NCBI GenBank assembly: GCA_942492115.1 | Contig: CALODL010000015.1 | Location: forward strand, 372,001 to 436,000 | Source: CALODL01 sp942492115 | GTDB taxonomy: Bacteria; Planctomycetota; Phycisphaerae; UBA1845; CAIVHJ01 | DNA: 64,000 bases | Direction of reading: 5' to 3' | Shown: positions 44,363-52,810 of the stretch, piece by piece | Layout of the letters: every line of letters starts with the position of its first letter | How positions within the stretch are numbered: position 1 is the first letter of the stretch | Program-made: the position numbers and the translations under genes | The notes under the pieces: model-generated | Told to the model about the DNA's origin: nothing | The model's input: the letters and a program-made list of their open reading frames with translations, nothing else | Databases searched by the model: none

Positions 44363-44928
44363 TTCAACGCCGCCTCGAATGCATGCATGACGCGCTCGAC
44401 ATCCAGTCGCGTCGCTTGTATCGCGTCAAGATGAATGACTTCAGTACTGAAGTGTCGCTGGTCTTCGCCAACCGTCAGAGGTAGCGCCTGCGCCTGATCC
44501 CGGCTGTAGTTGTACATTCCAACAACCTCGTCGACGCCAAACGCCCACCGGGCATGATCAGCACCGATAACGACAAACCGCGCGGCCGTCCCGTCTTCCC
44601 TGGGAGCAGCGTGCATGCGCAGAACTGCGGCAAGGCTCATGCACAGAATGATCTCACCGTCGATATTGCACAACCCCCTGGCGATGTCGTTGACTCTGTG
44701 CGGAATGGCATGAACCGCCGCGGGCTGGCGCACGCAGCCGACTTCGTCAGCGGCAATGGCAAATTGCTCGCCGGCAAGAGAAAACACCATCACACAAGCA
44801 GAAGCGTGTTCGGATTCTCCGAGACTGCGGGCAACCCGCGATGTTCTTTCATCCAGGTCTGCAGAACTCAATGGACGATCGAGCAGGCGATACGTGGCAT
44901 CATCGTTATGCTTTGGATCATCTGACAC
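44359..44928 (-). CDS. cheW: CheW adaptor (second, WspD-like)
   Basis: 189 residues starting at GTG 44928 with a GGAG site about 9 bases upstream. A ~45-residue N-terminal extension precedes the CheW domain (VMVFSLAGEQFAIAADEVGCV, AIPHRVNDIARGLCNIDGEIILCMSLAAVL, FVVIGADHARWAFGVDEVVGM), a beta-barrel adaptor linking MCP to CheA. The window has two cheW genes in the operon, matching WspB and WspD. It overlaps cheA by four bases (ATGA). Confidence 0.9.
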   Translation of the reverse strand: MSDDPKHNDDATYRLLDRPLSSADLDERTSRVARSLGESEHASACVMVFSLAGEQFAIAADEVGCVRQPAAVHAIPHRVNDIARGLCNIDGEIILCMSLAAVLRMHAAPREDGTAARFVVIGADHARWAFGVDEVVGMYNYSRDQAQALPLTVGEDQRHFSTEVIHLDAIQATRLDVERVMHAFEAALK

Positions 44929-44975
44929 AATATGTTCTCCGGGCAGGCAGCGTACGAGCCACCGAGGTCACGCGG

Positions 44976-46150
44976 TCAGGGGTCGCGCCGCTGACGCTCG
45001 TTCAACAGTCCCAATTGCAATCGAGCCTCCTCGTGTCCGGGATCGAGGTATACTGCCTTGCGAAATAATTGTCTGGCTTCGTCCACCGCTCCCAGGGCCA
45101 TCTCGATACTCCCGAGCAGCGCCAGTGTGTCGGCATCAGGTCCGTGCTCTTCGAGCGTGATGCGCGCGGCGCGCGCGCGGCGTGAAGATCACCGCGATCC
45201 GCCAGTCCACGGGCGTCGACAGCCGGCAGCGGCTCCACCGGTGGCGACACTGGCGTTTTCGACCGCTCACTTTGCGGTGCACGCCGCACCGGCCCGGGCG
45301 GAATCCGCTTGGGTATGGGCTGCCTGACAGGGTTCCGAGAAGACGTCGCGTCACGATCCGTTGGATCCACTCGGCACCAGGCGAACGCTCCGGGGGCGGG
45401 AATTGGTTCACAAGCTCCCCCGAGGTCGACATGCTCCGAGTGCCCCAGCATCAACCAGGTGCCCGGCACACTGGACTCGAGTATCCGGGCCACGAGGCGC
45501 GCCCGCCCGACGGTATCGAGATAAATCAGGATGTTTCGACAGAAGATCACCGCCGGGCGCGCGGGCCAGCCCGCAGAGTCCTTGAGAACGTCGGTATGAC
45601 GATAGTCAATGGTCTCGAGCAACTCCTGGGATACCTGTATGACGTCGTCCACACAATCAATCCAATCATCGACCCACGGCGGCCGCTCACGTATGGCACG
45701 GGCCCCGTATGTACCCGCGCGCGCCTGTGCAATCGCGACTCCACTGGCGTCGAAGGCCATGATTTGAATCCGCTTTGCGGGCCAGCCCGCTTGCCGGGCA
45801 GTAATGGCCATGCTGACCGGCTCCTCGCCACGCGCACAACCGATACTGATCATCTCGAGCTGATGGTCCACCGGGCTCTCCATGAGCACCTGACGAAGAT
45901 GGCGCTCGAGCGCCAGGTACGACGCCGGATAGCGAAATAACCACGACTCCGGAACCGCCACGCCGTCTGCGAGAGCTTCGACTTCCGTAGGCGAGGTGCG
46001 CAAGACCTCGAGGTACGCCTCGCTATCCCCAATCCCCAGAAGCTGCATGCGCTGGCTGACCATCTGGGCGAACGGCGAGCCTTCAAGCAATTCCGCCTTG
46101 AACGCCCGGGCCTGCCGCAGCCAGGCCGCGATGGGGGCATGCGTGGTCAC
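44976..46150 (-). CDS. cheR: CheR methyltransferase with TPR tail (WspC-like), frameshifted
   Basis: The frame from GTG 46150 gives a CheR domain (ESWLFRYPASYLALERHL, ISIGCARGEEPVSMAI, MAFDASGVAIAQARAGTYG, VIFCRNILIYLDTVGRARLV, MLGHSEHVD) followed by a Pro-rich linker. Near 45161-45184, a GC-repeat run, the frame changes. The given frame ends at 45002 with non-TPR residues. The other frame reads a clear TPR: ITLEEHGPDADTLALLGSIE, MALGAVDEARQLFRKAVYLD, PGHEEARLQLGLLNERQ, to TGA at 44976. One inserted base restores the CheR-TPR architecture of WspC. Start and preceding cheW stop overlap (GTGA). The frameshift may be an assembly error. Confidence 0.85.
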
Positions 46151-46618
46151 ATTTGTTCTCCCGCTCGGCTGAACAGAACCTCGTGGTGCTCAGCCGTCAA
46201 CAATCGCTCGATCTCGATCAGTTGCACGTCGCCCTGTTCGCATCGCGCCACCGGACCGAGGTATTCCGCCTGCGGTACGGCCAGTCCGGGATGACATGCC
46301 TCACCCGCGAATTCGATGGCTTGCAGCCCGACGACGCGGGCCACCACCAGCCCCAGGCAGCGCTGCGCCCCCAACGTCGTCGCTCCTGATGGACACGACG
46401 ATGATCCGGCTGCCCATCCGACACGGAATGGGCCCTGTGCCCAGCAGTATTCCACCGTCCACACAAGGCAAGAGGTCACCGCGATAGTTGATCAAACCCA
46501 GAATCCACTCGGGCGCGTGCGGCACGGAGCGTGTTTCGACCAACGGTAAGATTTCGACGACGTGCTCAGCACGCGTCGCGTAGCGCTGCTCGCCAATCTG
46601 CCACACGCAACAGTTCAT
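46147..46618 (-). CDS. cheW: CheW adaptor (first, WspB-like), frameshifted
   Basis: The frame from ATG 46618 gives VWQIGEQRYATRAEHVVEIL, PHAPEWILGLINYRGDLLPC and RMGSRIIVVSIRSDD, a CheW domain. At a run of five G (46368-46372 on minus) the frame is lost. The conserved remainder, GAQRCLGLVVARVVGLQAIE, continues in another frame to the stop at 46147, ending HEVLFSRAGEQM. With four G instead of five the protein is a normal CheW of about 156 residues. The gene starts 8 bp after the MCP stop and overlaps cheR by four bases. Confidence 0.85.
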
Positions 46619-46626
46619 CGCCCGAG

Positions 46627-48720
46627 TCAGCCTTTCAATGTAAACGTGGAGATGGATGACTGGAGTCCCGCAATAGCCTCATGCAACTCGCCCGCTGCCC
46701 GCGCGAACTCACGGTTGGTCTGGACTGATTGTTCGGCCACTTCAGTCAGTTGGGTCATCGCCTGGCTGATCTGCTCGGTCCCACGGCCCTGACTGTTGAC
46801 GCTTTCGAGCACGCGGTCGAACTGCTCTGTATTGGTCCACACACGTTCTATGATTTGTTCCATCTGTGTGCTGATCTCGCTGACCGTGTCGACGCTGCGA
46901 CGGACACGATCAGAGAAACGATCCATTTCCATGACGCCGCTGCTGACTGCCGCTTGCATCTGTTGAACCATCCTCTCGATATCGGTCGTCGCCAGTGCAG
47001 TCTGGTCAGCCAGTCGGCGGATTTCGCGGGCCACGACGAGAAACCCGATGCCGAACTCGCCGGCCTTCTCGGCTTCGATCGCCGCGTTGACCGACAGCAG
47101 ATTCGTTTGATCTGCAACCTTCGTGATGGTCGTGATGACCCCCGAGATATTGGTCGCGCGGTCGTTGATGACCGCGAGTTTCTCGCCGATTGATTCGGTT
47201 GCATCGGCCAGGCTCTTCATCGTGGATTCCATATCCTGGAGGCTCTCCTGCCCGGAAGTCGCCAGGTCCGCCGTCCCGCGGGCGACAGTGTTGACATCTC
47301 CCATCGTATGCGACAGCTCACTACTCGATGCTGATATCTGTTTCACCGCTGCTGCGATTTGCATGGCGGAGGAGCCGAACGCGCTAACCGAAGCGTCCTG
47401 TTCGCGACTGCTCGCCGCCATTTGAGTCGCGGTAGAGTTCAATTGGATGCTCGAACGTTTGACTTGACCGATTAGATCATTGAGATTTGACGTCATGGTT
47501 CCTATGGCGCGCAGCAACACACCGGTCTCGTCATGCGCCCCATCGGTATCGAGGGCCTGAGTCAGGTCACCGTGGGCGACGCGGTCCGCGACTTCGACCG
47601 CAACATGTACTCGCCGCCCAACGCGAACCGCACTGACGATCAAGAGGACCAGCATGAACAACACGCCGACCACGGCGATAATGATGCCACGCAACAACTG
47701 ACTCCAGATCGGGGCCAGGATAGCCGCCTCCGAACGACGCAGGATCAACAGCCATTGACCGCGGGGGATCGTTGCCGACGCGTAGTAGTAGTTCGCCCCA
47801 TCGACCGGGTCTTTGTCGACGACAAACTTGCCGTCCTCCTGATTGTCAAACAGCTCACCAAACAGGCCCCGATAGGCACTGTCGAGCAGGGACTGGGTCT
47901 TGAGCACCATCAGCGCCCCGAAAGCCGAGCCCTCTTCGGGGTCGGTCGTCGCCGCAATGAACTTGCCACCAGAGCTGATGAGAAAGGCATCTACGTCCAA
48001 TTCGAGCGCTAACCGGCGTAGTTCCCGTTCAACATCGGTTAGAGCGCGATCGACGCCTGCGACGCCTTTGAACTGTCCCTCGATGATTATGGGATAGGTC
48101 TGCTCGACGATCATTTTGCCCTGATACACATAGGGCTCCGTGACCATCGCTGCAGGAACCTTCGTTCGGTCAAAAGCATCCTTGACGCCTTTGTAGTACT
48201 GGCTGGTGTCCATATTCACCAGCGGCTCGAGCACAATACCCTTGTCTTTGTCGGGGGAGACGAACCAGTACGGTATGAAGCGGCCCGCGTCATCGATGGC
48301 TTTGGAGTCCAACTGCCCGAGGCTCTCAGCATCCCGGCCATCGGCATTCGGCTCGTACCCAAAATAGGCACCCGTCAGTTGCGGCGATGACTCGAGGACC
48401 ATCCGGGAAAACTTGAGCGAGGATTCACGATCACCGAACATGCCGCTCATTTGCGCTTCAGCCATACGCTGAGCCGACCACACGGCGTGATCGTTGGCCT
48501 CCTGGATCGTCGTGGCGGCCATAAGGGTGTCGTCCACCAGCAAGCGCTCTCCCGTCTCACGCATACGACTGAAGTTACGCGCGTAGTTGAGCACGATGAC
48601 AACGGACACGATTCCGATCATCGGTAGAGCGACGAACAACATCGCCCGGCCAGCGATGCGCTGATGAAATCGAATAGAGTGATGGTCCAGGTTCGCGTGA
48701 TGGTGAGTGGCTGACATCAT
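46627..48720 (-). CDS. Methyl-accepting chemotaxis protein with dCache sensor (WspA-like)
   Basis: 697 residues; two start ATGs at 48720/48717. The first membrane helix (~30-50, AMLFVALPMIGIVSVVIVLNYA) is followed by a large periplasmic double-Cache domain (~55-330; YFGYEPNADGRD, WFVSPDKDKGIVLEPLVNM, YPIIIEGQFKGVAGVD, ...YYYASATIPRGQWLLILRR). A second helix (~345-370), a HAMP domain and a signalling domain follow, with hairpin tip NLLSVNAAIEAEKAGE and GFLVVAREIRRLADQTALAT. No obvious C-terminal CheR-docking pentapeptide is present. It heads the operon and is expected to sense a small ligand or a surface/envelope cue, as WspA does. Confidence 0.92.
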   Translation of the reverse strand: MMSATHHHANLDHHSIRFHQRIAGRAMLFVALPMIGIVSVVIVLNYARNFSRMRETGERLLVDDTLMAATTIQEANDHAVWSAQRMAEAQMSGMFGDRESSLKFSRMVLESSPQLTGAYFGYEPNADGRDAESLGQLDSKAIDDAGRFIPYWFVSPDKDKGIVLEPLVNMDTSQYYKGVKDAFDRTKVPAAMVTEPYVYQGKMIVEQTYPIIIEGQFKGVAGVDRALTDVERELRRLALELDVDAFLISSGGKFIAATTDPEEGSAFGALMVLKTQSLLDSAYRGLFGELFDNQEDGKFVVDKDPVDGANYYYASATIPRGQWLLILRRSEAAILAPIWSQLLRGIIIAVVGVLFMLVLLIVSAVRVGRRVHVAVEVADRVAHGDLTQALDTDGAHDETGVLLRAIGTMTSNLNDLIGQVKRSSIQLNSTATQMAASSREQDASVSAFGSSAMQIAAAVKQISASSSELSHTMGDVNTVARGTADLATSGQESLQDMESTMKSLADATESIGEKLAVINDRATNISGVITTITKVADQTNLLSVNAAIEAEKAGEFGIGFLVVAREIRRLADQTALATTDIERMVQQMQAAVSSGVMEMDRFSDRVRRSVDTVSEISTQMEQIIERVWTNTEQFDRVLESVNSQGRGTEQISQAMTQLTEVAEQSVQTNREFARAAGELHEAIAGLQSSISTFTLKG

Positions 48721-48866
48721 GTCCAGTATACTCGGGACGCCCGCGCCGATCTCGTCTCGAACCCCCGGCGATCCGTGAGCTGCAGGCGGTCTCGTTCAGC
48801 CAGGGTGGCAATGCATCGTGACGGGGAGTATCCTGAACGGACGATCCGTGTCCCGAGGAACCCATC

Positions 48867-50147
48867 ATGAATAAGATACGTTGTTTGTCGCTCGTCTTCT
48901 TTGCAGCTCTGACCGGCTGCCAGCCTGCACTGACAGAGTCCTGGCCCCAGTGGGGTGGCCCCGACCGCGATTTCACCGTCCATGCTCGACCGCTCGACGT
49001 GGACTGGCCCCCCGAGGGCCCCAGACAACTGTGGAAGATCAAGCTGGGACCCGGCTATGGCACCATCGTCAGTGACAGCCAGCGGCTTTACACGATGTAC
49101 CGGGAAGAGGGCAATGAGATCGTCGTCGCCCTGGATCCACGCAACGGCCGGACCGTGTGGGAACACCGCTATCCCTGTCCCTTGATCGACGAAGGCGAGG
49201 GTGAAGGCAAGAAACGTCATGATACCCGTTTCGGAACGCCGCCCCAATCGACTCCAGTCGTCGTTGACGACCGCGTGTACACGCTGGGCTTTGGCGGCAT
49301 TCTGTTGTGCCTGGATGCCCCGTCCGGCAACGTCCTGTGGTCACATGACCTGTACAACGACATGGGCGCGAATTTCATGCGCTTCGGCTACTCGGCCAGT
49401 CCAGTAGCGTACAACGACCTGCTCATTCTGCCGGTCGGCGGCCAGAACGCGGACGGAACGAACAACGGCATCATGGCCTTCGACCGCCGCACGGGCGCGG
49501 TACGTTGGCGCAGTACCACGTACGACACGGTGTACTCCTCGCCCACGCTCGCCAGGCTGGATGGCGAGGATCTGCTGATCGCCTATATGAGCGGTCATCT
49601 CGTCGCCGTGTGCCCCGCGACCGGCGCCGTGCGCTGGGAGTATCAACCACAGGGCACATTCGACGATAGTATCCTCATGCCCATGTGGTGTCCGGGAAAC
49701 ATCCTGCTCTGCCGAATATCCGGCGATGAGCAGGGTATGGCAGCGATGCGGCTGACCAGAACCGGCAGCGCGATCGAAGCTGAACGACTGTGGTTGACGG
49801 ACAAGATCAAAGGCACCCTCAATAACCCGGTCAGGATCGGCCAGACCTGTTTTGGCCCGGCCGGTGGCCGCGCCGGTATGTTCCATGCGTTTGATCTCAA
49901 CACGGGCGAAGTACTCTGGAAAAAGCGTGGCTACCCGCGTTCGAAGTGCATTGCAGCAGGCAGCCAGCTGATCATCCTCGACGAAGAAGGTGTCCTATCC
50001 ATCGCCACTCCCGGTCGTGAGGACATGGTCGTTCACGCGTCGGCCAAGGTCCTCGAGGAACCGTCGTGGAGTGCTCCGACCCTCAGCGGCTCGACGCTGT
50101 TCATTCGTGACAACCAATCGATGATCGCTCTGGATCTCAGCCTGTAA
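48867..50147 (+). CDS. PQQ-like beta-propeller lipoprotein
   Basis: 426 residues. Lipobox LTGC (MNKIRCLSLVFFAALTGCQP). WPQWGGPDRDF is the typical start of planctomycete PQQ-like repeat proteins. The repeats with LDPRNGRTVWEHRY, LDAPSGNVLWSHDL, FDRRTGAVRWRS, CPATGAVRWEY and FDLNTGEVLWKK give a propeller like BamB but lack dehydrogenase residues. It is probably a periplasmic binding or assembly protein, not an enzyme. It diverges from the MCP operon across 146 bp. Confidence 0.85.
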   Translation: MNKIRCLSLVFFAALTGCQPALTESWPQWGGPDRDFTVHARPLDVDWPPEGPRQLWKIKLGPGYGTIVSDSQRLYTMYREEGNEIVVALDPRNGRTVWEHRYPCPLIDEGEGEGKKRHDTRFGTPPQSTPVVVDDRVYTLGFGGILLCLDAPSGNVLWSHDLYNDMGANFMRFGYSASPVAYNDLLILPVGGQNADGTNNGIMAFDRRTGAVRWRSTTYDTVYSSPTLARLDGEDLLIAYMSGHLVAVCPATGAVRWEYQPQGTFDDSILMPMWCPGNILLCRISGDEQGMAAMRLTRTGSAIEAERLWLTDKIKGTLNNPVRIGQTCFGPAGGRAGMFHAFDLNTGEVLWKKRGYPRSKCIAAGSQLIILDEEGVLSIATPGREDMVVHASAKVLEEPSWSAPTLSGSTLFIRDNQSMIALDLSL

Positions 50148-50247
50148 CCGAATCCTCGAGCCCGCAACGCGCCGCCCCGTGCCTGCCTGTCAGGCATGGG
50201 TGACTCGATTCGATGCGGGAGCGTGATTCGGAAAAGCGGTATCACGC

Positions 50248-52758
50248 ATGCAGTCGCTGCCCATCGACCCCTACCTGCCCGAGATCGTACGGGCTGTCAA
50301 CACACATGGTCGCGTCGTGATCGTCGCTCCCCCGGGCTCGGGCAAGACCACGCGGGTGCCTCCGGCGCTGCTGCCGGACTGCCCTGACGACCATCAGATC
50401 ATCATGCTGCAACCCCGTCGTGTTGCCGTACGGGCTGCGGCGCGGCGCATTGCCGAGGAATCCAACACCACCGTAGGCGACCTCGTCGGCTACCACGTTC
50501 GTTTCGATCGTGTGGCCTCTGCAGCCACGCGTTTAATGATCGTGACCGAAGGCATTCTGACGCGGCGCCTGCAGAATGATCCTGCGCTGGCGAACATCTC
50601 GGCCGTCGTCCTCGACGAATTCCACGAGCGCAGTGTTCACGCGGATATCGCCCTCGCCCTGCTCAGAGAAGTGTGCACGGACCTCCGCCCCGAACTGAAA
50701 CTCATCGTCATGTCGGCCACACTCGATGCCGAACCGGTGGCGCGCTATCTCGCGGATGCTCCGGTGATTCGTGCCACGGGCCGCGCCCATCCTGTGAGTA
50801 TTTGCTATCAGCCTTACCCTGGCACGCGGGATCTGGTCGAGCGCGTCAACCATGGCGTCCTCGACGCGCTCGACGGAGAGGGCGACGTGCTCGTGTTCCT
50901 ACCAGGCGTAGGCGAGATCAAGCGTTGCCATCAGGCGCTGGCCAACCACCCCGCGACGTCAGAATTCGATGTACTGCCGCTGTACGGTGACCTGCCTGGG
51001 CCTGAACAGGATCGCGTGCTGCAGCCCGGTCGACGTCGGCGGATCATTCTTTCGACCAATGTAGCGGAGACCTCGTTGACCATCCCGCGTGTTCGTACGG
51101 TGGTCGATTCCGGCTACGTACGACACATCCATCAGGATCCCCGTCTCGGCATCGATCGCCTGGAACGTCAACGGGTGTGCAAGGCGTCTGCCGACCAGCG
51201 CGCCGGACGCGCCGGACGCACGGCCCCCGGACGGGCGTTCCGTTTGTGGACCGCAGCGGAGCAGCGCGGGCTGGCTGATTTCGACGAACCGGAGATCAAA
51301 CGCGTCGATCTCGCCCATACCGTGCTCGAACTCCGGGCGTGGGGCGCCGACCCCACGACCTTCCAGTGGTTCGATCCTCCTGACAGCAGCCGCATTGCAA
51401 CCGCTGACGCGCTGCTGAGTGACCTGGGCGCGATCGACGATTCAACTCGGCGTATTACCCAGATCGGACGCACACTCGTCACACTGCCGCTTCATCCGCG
51501 TCTCGGCCGCCTGTTGATCAGTGCCCACGACATGGGATGCACGACGGATGCGGCAGTCATCGCAGCCTTGCTTGCTGAGCGAGACATACTCATGTCGGCG
51601 CGCGATCGTGAATCACGTCAAGCACAGCGCACATTGCATGACTCCGACGTCATCTATCGTCTGGAGCTCTACCGCATGGCAGAGCGCGCAGGCTTTCACC
51701 ACACGACACTATCGAATCTCGGCCTGTCGACGCGCGCGGTCCAGGCCGTTCGACGCAGCGCAGAGCGCCTGATTCGCCTGGCCAGGCAACACTTCGGCCC
51801 CCCAGCGCAGCTCGCGGGCTCCGATGCACTGCGGCAGGCGATCCTCACGGCCTTCCCGGACCGCGTGGTCAAGCGTCGTGACCACGCTCACCGTGAAGGT
51901 CTGATGGTTGGCGGACGGGGGATCGCACTGGCCGACAACAGTGTTGTAAGTACTGCCGAGTTTTTCGTCGCGATGCGCATCGAAGAAGGCCGGCGCGGCG
52001 AACGCAGTACTGCCATCGTGCGCTGGGCCAGCGCGATCGATCCACGGTGGCTCGAGTCACACTTCCCCAATGCCATATCGCAGGAGCATGGCACACAGTT
52101 CGACGAACGACGTGAACGTGTCGTTGCAATCGACCACACGCGTTATCGCGATCTCTTGATTCAGGAGCGCGCGGGCCAGGCCGTCGATCCCACAGCGGCG
52201 CGCGCCGAGATGACTCGAGCAATCACGCGGCACATCGGCAAACTGACCATTGGAGATGAAGCATTCGATTCATTGGTCACACGCGTAAACTGCTTGCGCA
52301 GCTGGCGCCCTGAACTCAACATCCCGCAGCTCGATGATGCATTCCTTGCTGCAATGTTGATCAACATGGCCCCAACATGCCACAGCTTCACCGAACTGCG
52401 CAAGATACCCCTTGCGGACGCGCTGCGCCACGCCCTTGGCCATGACACGGTCAAGCGGGTAGAACGCGAAGTACCCATGACGTGGTCCCTGCCGCGTGGA
52501 CGCCGGGGCCGTATCCGTTACGAATACGGCAAACCACCGGTTCTCTCGGCGACCGTGCAGGATCTTTTCGGAGTCGTTGACACACCGCGCGTCGCCGGCG
52601 GCCGCATCGCATGTGTGGTCGAAATCCTCGCACCGAATCGCCGGCCCGCACAGATCACGCAGGATCTGAGCAGTTTCTGGAGCACGACTTATCCGCTGGT
52701 CAGGAAGGAATTGCGCGCCCGATACCCCAAACACGACTGGCCCGAGCACCCGAATTGA
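50248..52758 (+). CDS. hrpB: ATP-dependent RNA helicase HrpB
   Basis: 836 residues, the usual size. DEAH-type SF2 motifs are in order: Walker A PPGSGKTTRV, LQPRRVAVRAAARRIA, TEGILTRRL, motif II LDEFHERS, VMSATLD, NVAETSLTIP and DQRAGRAGRTAPG. The HrpB-specific C-terminal region (RRGRIRYEYGKPPVLSATVQ, LFGV, RRPAQITQDLSSFW, LRARYPKHDWPEHP) is complete. HrpB binds RNA; its cellular role in most bacteria is not well defined. It starts at ATG 50248 without a strong ribosome-binding site. Confidence 0.95.
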   Translation: MQSLPIDPYLPEIVRAVNTHGRVVIVAPPGSGKTTRVPPALLPDCPDDHQIIMLQPRRVAVRAAARRIAEESNTTVGDLVGYHVRFDRVASAATRLMIVTEGILTRRLQNDPALANISAVVLDEFHERSVHADIALALLREVCTDLRPELKLIVMSATLDAEPVARYLADAPVIRATGRAHPVSICYQPYPGTRDLVERVNHGVLDALDGEGDVLVFLPGVGEIKRCHQALANHPATSEFDVLPLYGDLPGPEQDRVLQPGRRRRIILSTNVAETSLTIPRVRTVVDSGYVRHIHQDPRLGIDRLERQRVCKASADQRAGRAGRTAPGRAFRLWTAAEQRGLADFDEPEIKRVDLAHTVLELRAWGADPTTFQWFDPPDSSRIATADALLSDLGAIDDSTRRITQIGRTLVTLPLHPRLGRLLISAHDMGCTTDAAVIAALLAERDILMSARDRESRQAQRTLHDSDVIYRLELYRMAERAGFHHTTLSNLGLSTRAVQAVRRSAERLIRLARQHFGPPAQLAGSDALRQAILTAFPDRVVKRRDHAHREGLMVGGRGIALADNSVVSTAEFFVAMRIEEGRRGERSTAIVRWASAIDPRWLESHFPNAISQEHGTQFDERRERVVAIDHTRYRDLLIQERAGQAVDPTAARAEMTRAITRHIGKLTIGDEAFDSLVTRVNCLRSWRPELNIPQLDDAFLAAMLINMAPTCHSFTELRKIPLADALRHALGHDTVKRVEREVPMTWSLPRGRRGRIRYEYGKPPVLSATVQDLFGVVDTPRVAGGRIACVVEILAPNRRPAQITQDLSSFWSTTYPLVRKELRARYPKHDWPEHPN

Positions 52759-52810
52759 CCTGTGCCGGACTGCCCTTGCGAGGGCGCGGCGAGCGTCCTA
52801 TCCTGCACGT

